Source: Meconema thalassinum | Taxonomy: Eukaryota; Arthropoda; Insecta; Orthoptera; Tettigoniidae | Reading direction: 5' to 3' | DNA length: 64,000 nt | NCBI GenBank assembly: GCA_946902985.2 | Contig: OX336388.2 | Location: 118,335,894-118,399,893 of the forward strand | Part shown: positions 11,703 to 22,745 of the stretch, piece after piece | How positions within the stretch are numbered: position 1 is the stretch's first letter | Layout: each line of letters starts with the position of its first letter | Notes under the pieces: generated by a model | Told to the model about the DNA's origin: nothing | The model's input: the letters and a program-made list of their open reading frames with translations, nothing else | Databases searched by the model: none | Position numbers and translations under genes: made by a program

Positions 11703-12670
11703 TAGGAGGCCGTGAGAACAAAACTGAAAAGGCAATTACTACTAGCATTTTAACTGTGGATTAGAAGGCCGTGGAAACCAAGCTATACAGGCAACCATAA
11801 CAAGCATTAGACCTGTGGTTTAGGGGGCCGTGGAAATCAAGCTCTACAGGCAACCATAACAAGCATTAGACCTGTGGATTAGGGGGCCGTGGAAACAAGC
11901 ATCCATAACAAGCATTAGACCTGTGGATTAGGGGGCCGTGGAAACAAGCAACCATAACAAGCATTAGACCTGCGGATTAGGGGGCCGTGGAAACAAGTAA
12001 CCATAACAAGCATTCGACCTGTGGATTAGGGGGCCGTGGAAACAAGCAACCATAACAAGCATTATAACTGTGGATTAGGGGGCCGTGGAAACAAGCAACC
12101 ATAACAAGCATTATAACTGTGGATTGGGGAGCCGTGGAAACAGGCAACCATAACAAGCATTATAACTGTGGATTGGGGAGCCGTGGAAACAGGCAACCAT
12201 AACAAGCATTATAACTGTGGATTAGCGGGCCGTGGAAACAAGCAACCATAACAAGCATTATAACTGTGGATTAGGGGGCCGTTGAAACAAGCAACCATAA
12301 CAAGCATTATAACTGTGGATTAGGGGGCCGTGGAAACAGGCAACCATAACAAGCATTATAACTGTGGATTAGGGGGCCGTGGAAACCAAGCTATACAGGC
12401 AACCATAACAAGCATTAGACCTGTGGATTAGGGGGCCGTGGAAACATGCAACCATAACAAGCATTATAACTGTGGATTAGGGGGCCGTGGAAACATGCAA
12501 CCATAACAAGCATTATAACTGTGGATTAGGGGGCCGTGGAAACCAAGCTATACAGGAACCATGACAAGCATTATAGCTGTGATATAGGGGGGCGTCGAAA
12601 GCAAGCCATACAGTCAACCACAGCAAGCATTCTGTAATATAGCGGGCCATGGAATCCAAGCTGAACTTGT
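11703..12670. repeat. 59/49-bp minisatellite related to the 45-bp array
   Basis: About 19 units. Longer units are 59 bp and contain GGGGGCCGTGGAAACCAAGC then TATACAGGCAACCATAACAA; the main block (11890-12480) has 49-bp units which lack 10 bp (AAACAAGCAACC). The core aligns with the 45-bp unit at 2.6-9.2 kb, which lacks a ~14-bp segment around TAGACCTGTGGATT. Confidence 0.93.
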
Positions 12671-12867
12671 AACTACAACATGCTTTTCGTTTTGAGACGC
12701 ATAGAATGTCAGATAGGAGGAACTAAAGTGGATCAGGTGGACCATTCTTTCTTGGGCTGTGTATTATCTCGGATGTCAGTACAGTGTAATAAACATATGT
12801 CTAGTCAAGGTGTAGAAAAATCAATGCAGTGAGTTTTAAGTTATTATCTACTGTATTCTGCAAGAAA

Positions 12868-13710
12868 GAAGATAGTGTAGCGACGAAACTCTCTCTAAAT
12901 CTGGTATATTGGCTTTCGCGGCCAGTGAATTAAAACTCAGCAATTCTTCTGGGGTAGTGCCGTGTCTTGTGTGGGGTTTCGCCTAGGACACCAAGCTGGC
13001 TCATCGGCGGGCTCCTGGTGTCCCCGCTCGGACCCCCACAGGAGTGACGAACTGCGCGCCACCTCCCTTTATATTAGGTGCAACTGCACCACTTGACTTC
13101 GAGAACTAAAAGCTTAAGCAGCCTTAACCTCCCTATGAAGGCTTCCAAAAGATGGTATATTGGCTTTCACGGCCGGTGAATTAAAACTCAGCAATTCTTC
13201 TAGGTTTGTGCCGTGTCTTGTGTGGGATTTCGCCTAGGACACCAAGCTGGCTCATCGGCGGGCTCTTAGTGTCCCCGCCCGGACCCCTCACAGGAGTGAC
13301 AAACTGCGCGCCACCTCCCTTTTATTAGGTGCAACTGCACCACTTGACTGCGAGAACTAAACGCTCAAGCAGCCTTAACCTCCCTATGAAGGTTTCCAAA
13401 ACATGGTATATTGGCTTTCACGGCCAGTGAATTAAGACACGGCACAAACCTAGAAGAATTGCTGAGTTCTCTCTAAATCGCTCACTCTTCATAGCGACTG
13501 TGCTGTATGGGAGTGCGAGCTGGGTGGATTCAGGATACACAACCAAGTATTTGGGACAAAACCATTTGTCACTAATATGGTCAATACTACAAGAACTCGA
13601 AAGTCTGAAAAGGATGCTGAGGGTTTCAAAATTCTTCCTCACATGTAGGAGAAACGTTTTTGGTAGAAGACCTCCGATTGCAAATACACTTACCATTCAC
13701 ACCGGCGTGT
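12868..13710 (+). pseudogene. LINE reverse transcriptase relic, split by an insert
   Basis: Joining 12868-12901 to 13480 onward gives a frame with SLNRSLFIATVLYGSASW and LESLKRMLR, the conserved LYGSxxW and following region downstream of the catalytic domain in RTE-like reverse transcriptases. It is too short to name a family. The split point carries a 12-bp direct repeat from the 251-bp insert. Confidence 0.55.
12902..13468. repeat. 251-bp tandem-repeat insertion with inverted end
   Basis: TGGTATATTGGCTTTC starts at 12902, 13153 and 13404, a strict 251-bp period. The third copy stops after about 32 bp and is followed by an inverted copy (13436-13468) of AACTCAGCAATTCTTCTAGG plus the next 13 bp. 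The insert is flanked by TCTCTCTAAATC (12890-12901 and 13468-13479). Confidence 0.85.
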
Positions 13711-13926
13711 GAAGAACTGCTACGGGAACTTCGAAGGAAGAGAGATTCCATTACAGAAGCTTTCTACATCACAGATGCTACTATATATTAAATAAGGAAT
13801 GGATGCGAGCAGAGTACGAGCTAAGACACCTAGTAAAGAGATTTGCGATTCATAGGTTTCACCGTCGCTTCTGCACCAGGGAATCCATCCATCAGGCCTG
13901 CCACGAGTGTGTATGTGTACTGTGTG
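13711..13926. other. unassigned sequence
   Basis: No feature recognised between the LINE relic and the next inverted-repeat element. Confidence 0.4.
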
Positions 13927-14652
13927 GTACTATCGCGTGCATAAATAACGGGCCGCCTTGCCGAGCGGGAGTTGAGTTTTCGAGCTGTCAGGTTGCCATC
14001 ACTTGGGGTGTTCTCGGGAGGGGAATGCTCAGATCCGTGGTTGGACACCTGTCCTGTTGGCAAGGGGGGTGAGGAGGGGGCCAGATCGAGGAGCGCAGCG
14101 CCAACTATCATTTTCATTAGTTTCGCACTTGGAAGATTGTTACAGATAACGAGACGGTTTTAATAAATCTAAATTGAAATGCTAATTAACCCATTAATTA
14201 TTAAATCTCGTTAGAAATGCACTGTTGAGTTTTACTGTGTGTGAATTCTTTTGAGAATCGAGTTTTCACAGTTAGGGACTAAACGCAGTTTAATAATAAG
14301 AAAAAGAAGAAATCGCAAACGTCCTAAGCTAATTATATTTCTGTTATTCCGAAACCAGCTTCATAGAGCCCAACCATCTGCCCCCTCCTCACCAAACGAT
14401 CGTTCATATTAAAGGTCACCGACCTCAAAATCGAAATTCGCTGTCGTGTTACTGAACCACTGTCAGCCTCTTGTGATTATCAGGTGATACCACACTCCCC
14501 CCTTCTCTCCCTCCTTGCCTACAAGGAGAGCTGCCCAATCATGGCTCTCAGCATTCCCCTCCCGAGAACACACCAAGTGATGGCAACCTGATGGTTCAAA
14601 AACTCAACTCCCGCACGGCAAGGAGGCCCGTTATTTATGCACGCGATAGTAC
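13927..14652. mobile_element. inverted-repeat DNA element 'TIR-A', short copy
   Basis: GTACTATCGCGTGCATAAAT begins the left arm and its complement ends the right arm at 14652; arms are about 155 bp. The centre (14100-14500) holds no coding sequence. The left half matches 44300-44715 closely, and the right arm matches 46795-46946, showing a repeat family. Superfamily unknown; no clear target duplication. Confidence 0.8.
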
Positions 14653-15233
14653 ATACCACGCTATGGAGTGCGAAAAGAGACCAGTATATCTGACTCTATT
14701 TTGTATAAATGTGAACTGCATAGATTAGGTATTGACAAAGTACACAGTGAATAGTGCGGCTCTGGACTGGAAGAACAGATTCTTCGGACTCAACTTCTCA
14801 GATTCAACCATTGTGTCTCCTTTATGTGTGTGATTTTATTCTATGGCCATTGGCTGTGTTAATTACTTTATGGCTCTTTTTAATTAACCATACAAATATA
14901 ATATTATTGGATGGGTGATTTATGATGAACTGCAGCAAATCTGGAGATCAGAGGGTCATATTCCGACGCTGACAGCGGATATCCTGAGTATGGATTTATC
15001 CAGTTTATTCCCACACTCCCTCCAGAAAGATGCTGGGAGAGTCCCGGAGCACCTTTCCCCATCCCTGACCCTAATAACTACAGTTACTCTACTATATAGA
15101 AAAATTAAATCAAATCAAACAAAAGTATAAAACTAAAGGGAGATCTTGCGTCGAACAAATTTTAAATCTCAGAAACATTATAGCGTGCCAGAAGCAGAGG
15201 GCGAAACCGTATATAGTAATATTAATAATATCG
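14653..15233. other. unassigned intronic sequence
   Basis: No gene motif. TTCTATGGCCATTGGCTG near 14840 recurs at 17458-17474, so this is partly repeat-derived. Confidence 0.4.
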
Positions 15234-15613
15234 TATGGCCTCGGGTGCCGGATGCAAGATTTGTAATTTGACACCCAGAGGGTAGCTTGCATGTCGAATT
15301 TCGTTGTTCCTTGAATCACTATGAAAGTCAAGGAGGTTAGATAATTTATCTAAGCCTCTTGAACACTATAGCGCTTTCTAGTAGAGAACTGAGGAACTTT
15401 GTGTTGGCGGAAACTCCCGAGATTAATTTTGCCATTATCAACACGGCCTACTGAGTTCAAATGGGTTCTTTGACATGCCAACATCGTATGACATGCGTGT
15501 CATATTTTTGCCGCCTTTCAAAAATCACTTACCACGGCCAGGAGCGAACCTGCAATCTTGGGGTTAGTAGACCGACACGCTATCCAATCATCCACAGTGG
15601 CAAGCTACCGTGT
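15234..15613 (-). mobile_element. SINE family A, copy 2
   Basis: Nearly identical to copy 1 through the body, and extends further at the tRNA-like 5' end (CCACAGTGGCAAGCT forward). It abuts the LINE that follows. Confidence 0.78.
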
Positions 15614-16832
15614 GACCTTTGTAGACTTCCAAATAGCTTACGATTCCATCGACAGAGAGTCGTTGCTCAATATTTTGAAGGAGTTTGGCTTGGACAAGAA
15701 AACCCTAGCCTTCATAAAGGAGACGCTCACGAATACGTTCTCTAAGGTTAGATTCATGGGCGAACTGTCTGAACCCTTTGAGATCAGAACAGGGGTCCGG
15801 CAGAGGGATGGTCTCTCCCCCCTGTTGATCAATTGTGCACTTGAAAAAGTTATGAGAGAATGGAATGCGAAAACACGAGGGGGAATACGTCTAGGAACAA
15901 AAAACAAAGGAATCACGATTCGATGTTTGGTCTTTGCTGACGACTTGGCGCTGCTCGAAGAAACATGGGAAGAAACCAAAGAACAAATCACAGAATTGCA
16001 AGAGATTGCGGGGAAAATAGGACTTAAGATTTCATTTGAAAAAAAAGTCAAATAGTTTGAATGTGCCCAAGAGAGTTACAGTAGGAGCTAATAAAATCGA
16101 TGTGGTTAATAGTTTCAAATACTTAGGAGAATGGATCGACTGGAATACCCGTGAAGGAAAAACAATGGAGGCGAGAAGAATCAAAATGGAACTAGCCTTC
16201 CAGAAAACAAAAAATACATACAATAAGAAAACCCTCTCCTGGAACACTAAAATCAGGCATTATAACACCGTAATTAAGCCAGAGGCACTCTTTGCAGCAG
16301 AAACACTAGTCTTGAGGAGACAAGGGCAAATGGAAAATTGGAAATCAAAGAGAGAAACATTTTGAGGAAGATCAAAGGTCCTAAATTCCAAAATAACAAA
16401 CAAGTTTTCTATAGGAACGACAACCTATATGTGAAGTCGGAGAGTCTTTCAGATACCATAAGGAAAAGAAGGATTTGATTTCTATAGACACATCTACCGG
16501 TTGAATCCTGCCCGAATAACCAAGAAAGTCTTCTTTTCCAAAAAGAAGATCAAACCTAATTGGTTTACGGAAGTAGAAAAGGACATGCGTGAGCTCCAGA
16601 TTACTGAAATCATGTTGATGAATTGTACAGACAAAACCGTGACCAAAGACAACACCAAGAAGTTCCAAGCCAGAGCCGTCTCCAGAAAACCAATGCGGAT
16701 ATCACAAGAGGAAAGAAAGAGGAGGTCAGATAGAATGAAGAAGTATTGGGAGAAAAGGAGTGCACGAACATCTAAGAAGTGATTAATCTGGCGTATCCCA
16801 AAGTGGGTGATTTGAAAAGTAGAAGAAGAAGA
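15614..16832 (+). mobile_element. degraded LINE reverse transcriptase
   Basis: Coding starts directly after the SINE. The first block (to 16055) carries palm motifs VTFVDFQIAYDSID, GVRQRDGLSPLLIN and the catalytic VFADDLALLEE. A frame change near 16040 (A-run) leads to SFKYLGEWIDWNTREGKT, and further frame breaks lead to a basic C-terminus ending EERKRRSDRMKKYWEKR at about 16780. It ends in a GAA-rich tail (16830). The FADD catalytic pair is intact but several breaks make it non-functional. The 5' half (endonuclease) is missing. It lies in PPO intron 3, opposite strand. Confidence 0.88.
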
Positions 16833-16873
16833 AGAAAATAAATTAAAGTTAAATAATTTAATTGTTATTAAAC

Positions 16874-17206
16874 AAGCCTCCGTGGCTTAGGTGGCAGCAC
16901 GCCGGCCTCTCACCGCTGGGTCCGTGGTTCTAATCCCGGTCACTCCTGTGAGATTTGTGCTGGGCAAAGCGGAGGCAGGCAGGTTTTTCTCCGGGTACTC
17001 CGGTTTTCCCTGTCACAATTTCATTCCAGCAACACTCTTCACTATCATTTCATTTCATATGTCATTCATTTAATCATTGCCCCAGCGGAGTGCGACAGGC
17101 TTCGGCAGCCGGCACAGTTCATATCCTCACCGCTAGATGGGGGCTTCATTAATTCCATTCCCTGACCCGGTCGGAGACTGGAAGCAGGCTGTGGATTTTC
17201 ATTTTC
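16874..17206 (+). mobile_element. SINE family C, copy 1
   Basis: Starts with the tRNA-like AGCCTCCGTGGCTTAGG, with a B-box-like GTGGTTCTAATCCC. It is flanked by a perfect 14-bp duplication AATTGTTATTAAAC (16860-16873 and 17207-17220). Copies in inverse orientation are at 43774-44098 and 56139-56493. Confidence 0.92.
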
Positions 17207-17460
17207 AATTGTTATTAAACGATAAATTCCAAAAAGGAAAATTAAATAGATGTTTAAATAAAAATTAGTTAAATTCCAAAAAGGAAAATTAAATAGATGT
17301 TTAAATAAAAATTTGTTAAGAGAACATTAAAAGAAATAAAACTAAAAATTTGAAAAAAATAAAAAATTTAGACGAAATAAATAAAAGAGTTAAAAAAAAT
17401 TAAAAATTCCAAATTTAAATTAGAAAATGAAAAAATAAAATTAAAATTAAAATTTATTCT
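17207..17460. repeat. AT-rich stretch with a 47-bp direct duplication
   Basis: AAATTCCAAAAAGGAAAATT occurs at 17224 and 17271 with the intervening 47 bp repeated almost exactly. The remainder is A-rich. Confidence 0.8.
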
Positions 17461-17524
17461 ATGGCCATTGGCTGCATCAAATAGGCTACTTTATTATTAA
17501 TATGGTCAATTCTAGAATATTTAC

Positions 17525-17748
17525 CCTGTCTTCAGGTTGTACAAGACTCCCTTCTTCTCGACATCTGGCGAATACTCCACCGTCCACGAACTTGCCTGGG
17601 AAGAGTTTATGCAGGTCAGGCACAAATGCCTTGCCTGTGTCGGGCCTATGGAGGACAGCGATGGACATGGCGTAGTTGTACATGAAGGGATTCATATTCT
17701 CGTGGCAGAACACAGAGGCAGACATGAAGTCCGAATAGTTCTTCATAC
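17525..17748 (-). CDS. PPO: prophenoloxidase, exon 3
   Basis: Encodes about 74 residues of the helical N-terminal region of the PPO/hemocyanin superfamily: MKNYSDFMSASVFCHENMNP, YNYAMSIAVLHRPDT, LHKLFPGKFVDG and VFARCREE. The YALSVAxLHRxDT and FPxKFxD motifs are diagnostic. The acceptor is CTTCTTTTTCAG ending at 17749 and the donor is GTAAAT at 17524. The first two bases (GT) complete a glycine codon with the G left by exon 2; the 224-nt exon ends in phase 0. Introns on both sides are filled with repeats. A hexamerin or hemocyanin is an alternative, disfavoured by exons 2 and 4. Confidence 0.92.
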
Positions 17749-17865
17749 CTGAAAAAGAAGACCAGTTAGATGTGTGGTCAATCTCAGTGGTGGCTTGTGA
17801 ATTGAAATGTAGAAGGTTTGAAAATTCTCATTGATAATAATTTAGACGATGAGCTTTCTCGCATT

Positions 17866-18015
17866 GACTGGCTACGTGGTGCAGTGGTAACGTTCTTCCC
17901 TGCTGTTCCCAGGGAACCGTGTCAGTAGAGTTACTGGCACGTTGAAGATCGTTTTCAGGGTAAATATTCTGGCAACACAGTCGTTAAAAGGGTTATAAAA
18001 CCCATGGCATCATAA
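17866..18015 (+). mobile_element. SINE family D, divergent or deleted copy
   Basis: ACTGGCTACGTGGTGCAGTG and AACCGTGTCAGTAGAGTTAC followed by TGGCACGTTGAAGATC match the SINE at 34560-34790, without its B-box segment. Confidence 0.65.
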
Positions 18016-18180
18016 TTAAAACTTTACCACTTCGTTTATCTTATGAGCACTACGTAGAATTTGTTGTGTTTGGCATTTTCAGAATTGTGTAGTTAATTTG
18101 TTACAAACGAGGATTTTGTGCATTAGGACTAAATTAATATACAGTAGTTCAATAATAATTCAAGCAATAACTGTAATATA

Positions 18181-18242
18181 CGGGGATTAGGGGGCCGTGG
18201 AACCAAGCTGTACAGGCAACTACAACAAGCATTACACCAGTG
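18181..18242. repeat. single unit of the 59-bp minisatellite family, in intron 2
   Basis: GATTAGGGGGCCGTGGAACC then AAGCTGTACAGGCAACTACA: one isolated unit between PPO exons 2 and 3, so the family occurs in two introns. Confidence 0.85.
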
Positions 18243-18641
18243 ATATATAGCAATTTTTATTTTATTTTGGTCTTTGAATGTGAAAACAAGTCCTTCTGTT
18301 GAAAATTCCTAATCCAAGCCACCCTTAAATCGCTAGTTTTAGCTAACGAACTAATATTTCATGAAGTATTACAGAACTGTTCTTACAAATAATTCCGCAT
18401 TTCGTCAGTAATGAAAGAACGCTAAAACTCACTCAAAGGGTCATAGAACAAGAAAATACGTTACAGGTGAGTTCTGGACAAATTTCGCATCCATCGCCAA
18501 TGCTACAGACCACAAATAAGTACAACCTCTGGTTAGTCAATTCCGTGTTCGATAGAAACCGCGTCTCATGCACAAAAGTAACTCTCTGTTCTTCGGCGAA
18601 CACAAATTGTTGCCAAGGTTTTTTTTTTGGTTTCTTTTGCA
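18243..18641. other. unassigned intronic sequence
   Basis: No gene or repeat recognised. Confidence 0.4.
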
Positions 18642-19156
18642 GCTTCGGTGGCGTAGTTGGTAGCATGCTGAGCTTCTATGCCCAAGATCGTGGGTTCAAA
18701 TCCAGCCAAAGTCGTCGGTTTTTTTAAGAGCGTTAAAAATCCCTCAGTATGCCTTCCTTCAGAGGGGAAGTAAAGCCGGTGGTCTCATGTCATTGATGTA
18801 TGGCATGTTAAAGAACCTTCCACTAATTACACCTGTGTGAAGCTAAATTGTATAGGTTAAGAATGCAAACAACGCTCTTCGGTTCCTACGTTCGTTGCCA
18901 AGAGACGACTGCTGTGACGTCTGGTAGCTAAGTTCTGAACTAGTAGTCGATGACGGTGGCGTTTGGCGGCAAAAGTAGGAACTATTTGAAAAATTCAAAA
19001 GTCTGCAGCCCTTACTTAAATTAAAAAACAGATAACACACACTAATACAGTCATCACAATTAACACCGGTTATCAGACAGATTCTACACACACCCAAAGT
19101 ACACGGGGCTAGATGACAGCGTTGTCGCAGCCCCTAAACTTAAGAACCAACCAACT
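18642..19156 (+). mobile_element. SINE family B, full-length copy
   Basis: Runs from AGCTTCGGTGGCGTAGTTGG to the AACCAACCAAC tail. tRNA-like head with box-B GGGTTCAAATCC; 3' part contains CACCGGTTATCAGACAGATT and GTCGCAGCCCCTAAAC. Lies in PPO intron 2. Confidence 0.9.
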
Positions 19157-19204
19157 AGATATTTTTTTAATAAACAACTATGTTTTTAGATTTAAAATTA
19201 ATCG

Positions 19205-20118
19205 AAAACGATTAATTGATCATTCGACAAACCATTCATTCGATCAATCGATTAACCCAATAATAATTTAATCGACTAATCGAAGAATCGATTAAATGAT
19301 TAGTAAACACGAGATAACAACATCGGTTTCAATGAGAGGTCATCGCTTATTTTCGGAATGATGTTGGCTATAGAAATTTATAAAAGTTACTTTTTACCTA
19401 AACATACAAAGTGTCCTTCCTTGTTTATGTTAACAACAATAATACCTATATCATATGGCCTCGGCTGCCGGGTGCAAGCTTTGTTAATTGACGCCCAGAG
19501 GGGAGCTTTCACTATGAAAGTCAAGGAGGTTAGATATGTAAGCTCCTTGACACTATAGCGCATTCTAGTAGAGAGAGGAGGAACTTTGTGTTAGCGGAAA
19601 CCCCCGAGATTAATTTTGCCATTATGAACACGGCCTAATGAATTCAAATGGGTTCTTTAACATGCCAACATCGTATGACATCGGTATCGTGGTTTTTGTC
19701 ACCTTTCAATAATCACTTATCTGCAAGCTTGGGATTGGTAGTCCGACATGATAACCTCTCACCCACCGTGGCAAGCTATGTTAACAATAACCAAATGGGA
19801 GTCAGGGACAGTGACAGTGGAATTCTTGCACAAAGTTTACAATTTAAAACAGAAACATTTGTTTTAGCCTAGATTTCACAAAGAATGTACAATATTTAAA
19901 ATGATACAATATATTTTAATTAATTAAATGTCTCTTTTGCTTCTGTGAGATGTAGTGAACGAAGCTCAATACGTTGATTAATCAATATTTGACCAACCGA
20001 TTAATCGATTAAACACACAATCGATTAGCCGTTGTTTGTAGCAATTAATCGATTTTTTTGCTTCAATGAATCGATTAGTCGAGAACTCATATTAATCGAT
20101 TAAAGTACCAGCCCTACT
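19205..20118 (-). mobile_element. ATCGATTAAT-rich DNA element (hAT-like?), copy 1
   Basis: On the minus strand it starts AGGGCTGGTACTTTAATCGA and has many ATCGATTAAT motifs near both ends. A second copy lies at 29342-32245 in the plus orientation. The CAGGGCTGGTA-like end resembles hAT termini, but no 8-bp duplication was confirmed. It is split by SINE A copy 3. Confidence 0.65.
19438..19777 (-). mobile_element. SINE family A, copy 3
   Basis: Flanked by ATGTTAACAA (19428-19437 and 19778-19787). The other copy of the host element reads straight through this point (near 32094), confirming the insertion. Confidence 0.85.
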
Positions 20119-20167
20119 GCATAAATACCTTCTCCTGTGTAAATGTAAACATTGTTGTATAACTCAC

Positions 20168-20378
20168 CTATGAGGACATCGACGAGTTGGTGAGCCATTC
20201 GCCGATGGTAAGGAAGGAACGGGGAGAAGCCCTCGTTACGGCCCAACTGCATGGCGATAGAAAGATCTGGAAGCTTTATCCTGGGCACCTTGATGACTAC
20301 TGCTGACGGTTCATTTGCCACGGAAACTTCACCAAATCGAGTATCGATATCTTCGGCTATCGTCCGGTATCTCTCGCT
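20168..20378 (-). CDS. PPO: prophenoloxidase, exon 2 (activation site)
   Basis: Encodes about 70 residues: SERYRTIAEDIDTRFGE followed by VANEPSAVVIKVPRIKLPDL and FLPYHRRMAHQLVDVLIG. The Arg-Phe pair in DTRFGE is at the expected place (about residue 52-55) of the PPO zymogen-activation cleavage. The PxHRRxAxxLxDxxxG motif is typical of PPO. The acceptor is AATTCGTTTACAG ending at 20379 and the donor is GTGAGT at 20167. It enters in phase 0 and leaves one base, matching exon 3. Confidence 0.93.
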
Positions 20379-20406
20379 CTGTAAACGAATTGAAAAAGTT
20401 CAACCC

Positions 20407-20467
20407 AACGGAAATTTATTTATTTATATACTTATTTATTTATTTATTCCTTCATTCATTCAGTAAT

Positions 20468-20502
<35 letters not shown>

Positions 20503-21705
20503 TTTTATTATTCTTTCATTCAGTAATTTATTTATTTATTTATTTATTTATATATTTTATTATTCTTTCATTCAGTAGTTTATTTACTTATGTATTTATT
20601 TATTCCTTCATTCATTCATTCATTCATTCATTCATTCAGTAGTTTATATACTTATTTATTTATTCCTTGATTAATTCAGCAGTGTATTTACTTATTTATT
20701 TATTTATTTATTTATTCCTTGATTCATTCAGTAGTTTATTTACTTATTTATTTATTCCTTGATTCATTCAGTAGTTTATTTACATATTTATTTATTTATT
20801 CCTTGATTCATTCAGTAGTTTATATACTTATTTATTTATTTATTCCTTGATTCATTCAGTAATTTGTTTACTTATTTATTTATTTATTCCTTGATTCATT
20901 CAGTAGTTTATTTATTTATGTATTTATTTATTCCTTGATTCATTCAGTAGTTTATTTACTTATTTATTTATTCCTTGATTCATTCAGTAGTTTATTTACT
21001 TATTTATTTATTTATTCCTTCATTCATTCAGTAGTTTATATACTTATTTATTTATTTATTCCTTGATTCATTCAGTAGTTTATTTATTTATGTATTTATT
21101 TATTTATTCCTTGATTCATTCAGTAGTTTATTTACTTATTTATTTATTTATTCCTTGATTCATTCAGTAGTTTATTTACATATTTATTTATTTATTCCTT
21201 GATTCATTCAGTAGTTTATATACTTATTTATTTATTTATTCCTTGATTCATTCAGTAATTTGTTTACTTATTTATTTATTTATTCCTTCATTCATTCAGT
21301 AGTTTATTTATTTATGTATTTATTTATTTATTCCTTGATTCATTCAGTAGTTTATTTACTTATTTATTTATTCCTTGATTCATTCAGTAGTTTATTTACT
21401 TATTTATTTATTTATTCCTTGATTCATTCAGTAGTTTATTTACTTATATATGTATTTATTCCGTGATTCATTCAGTAGTTTATTTACTTATTTATTTATT
21501 TATTCCGTGATTCATTCAGTAGTTTATTTACTTATTTATTTATTTATTCCGTGATTCATTCAGTAGTTTATTTACTTATTTATTTATTTATTCCGTGATT
21601 CATTCAGTAGTTTATTTATTTATTTATTTATTATTTTTCCATTCAGTAATTTATTTATTTATTATTCTTTCATTCAGTAATTTATTTATTTAAAATTTAT
21701 TTGCT

Positions 21706-21736
<31 letters not shown>

Positions 21737-21748
21737 CTTACTTATTTA
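20407..21748. repeat. 44-bp TTTA-rich minisatellite in PPO intron 1
   Basis: Blocks of TTTATTTACTTATTTATTTA alternate with TTCCTTGATTCATTCAGTAG; spacing varies in 4-bp steps as TTTA units are gained or lost. About 28 blocks. Late blocks have CCGTGATTC. Confidence 0.95.
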
Positions 21749-22511
21749 TTTGCTTGCCCTCCAAGCTCGTGTTCACCCACGGACTCTGCGAGGGATCATT
21801 AGTATATCTTCGCAAGGACGGTGTCTGGGATCTGGACACACTTTGTCAGCTGATACAACTATGTCGAAATTTTCCTGAAGTAGCAACATGGTGCCCATTG
21901 CAATAGTTTGCTTTCTAATGAAATCTACCTAAATGTGTAGGCTGAACAAAGAAAATTAAACAAATACAGAAATTGTTAATTGACAAATTTACTCGTCAAG
22001 AAACAAGAGCATTTGAACGCCCATGGTGACTTCCATACCGCATATTGGCTCTATTGATTGTTCGAAAGCCACACTTATCTCGCCACGAGGACACCGCTAC
22101 CGCTGCTACATCGAGTGACGGGCTGGACTTCCCGTCAGATAATGTACAAAAAGAATTGCACTATATGACGACAAAATTTAGTCATTTCATGAAACCACTC
22201 GTCAGATCGTGTAACTATCCCTTTTTACATCATATGCCGACTTTTCATGAAGTGCTTTTCTTAACACTCTATAGAAACTACCCCGAACAGGACAAAAACA
22301 ACAACTGTGCCTGTCGGGCGGTGTGGCCACCAAGTGTGTAATGGATAGGAAGCTGGAGAGTTGGAAGGAGCTAGTACGCAACTGCAAAGTCATGGAAAAG
22401 GAAATACGAATTTTCCAAACGCATCTGCTGTAGCTCCAATATTGCAATTAATTTCAACATCCAGCAGAATATTTGACGTGAAGATGCTGCCCCATATACA
22501 AAAATACTTAC
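21749..22511. other. unassigned sequence in PPO intron 1
   Basis: No motif recognised. Short open frames at 22045-22341 and elsewhere lack family features. Confidence 0.4.
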
Positions 22512-22634
22512 GTAATACTCATCGGGAATTGCGAAGACGATGTTTTCAGTTGGTCCACGGTGCTGGAACAGTGGTCGTGAGGGGCGCTCAAAGAGGTACT
22601 GCAGATACGATGGGTCCAGCAATGGGTCAGTCTG
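22512..22634 (-). CDS. PPO: prophenoloxidase, first recognised exon
   Basis: Encodes about 41 residues, QTDPLLDPSYLQYLFERPSR then PLFQHRGP and FAIPDEYY. LxYLFxRPxxPLF is the conserved start of insect PPO. A donor GTAAGT follows at 22511 and a pyrimidine-rich TTTTTGACTTTGCAG precedes it, so the initiator Met is probably in an upstream exon that I could not locate. The exon ends in phase 0, matching exon 2. If the acceptor is instead the next CAG, the start is 22631. Upstream lies 5.9 kb of satellite DNA. Confidence 0.83.
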
Positions 22635-22745
22635 CTGCAAAGTCAAAAATAACCAATGTCAGTATCCTTCAATTGAGATGCGTCAAGTCCATGCAAGGAG
22701 ATAGAATAATAGGTGGCCCTGGTATAAAAATTAACGAGTGATTCA

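Noticed and set aside
13927..14652. hAT assignment for TIR-A
   Set aside because: No 8-bp duplication and no hAT-type terminal sequence; left unassigned.
15461..15745. Open frame joining SINE A to the LINE
   Set aside because: Chance read-through of a SINE/LINE junction.
20315..21466. Open frames rich in Phe, Tyr, Leu and Ile
   Set aside because: Produced by TTTA repeats.
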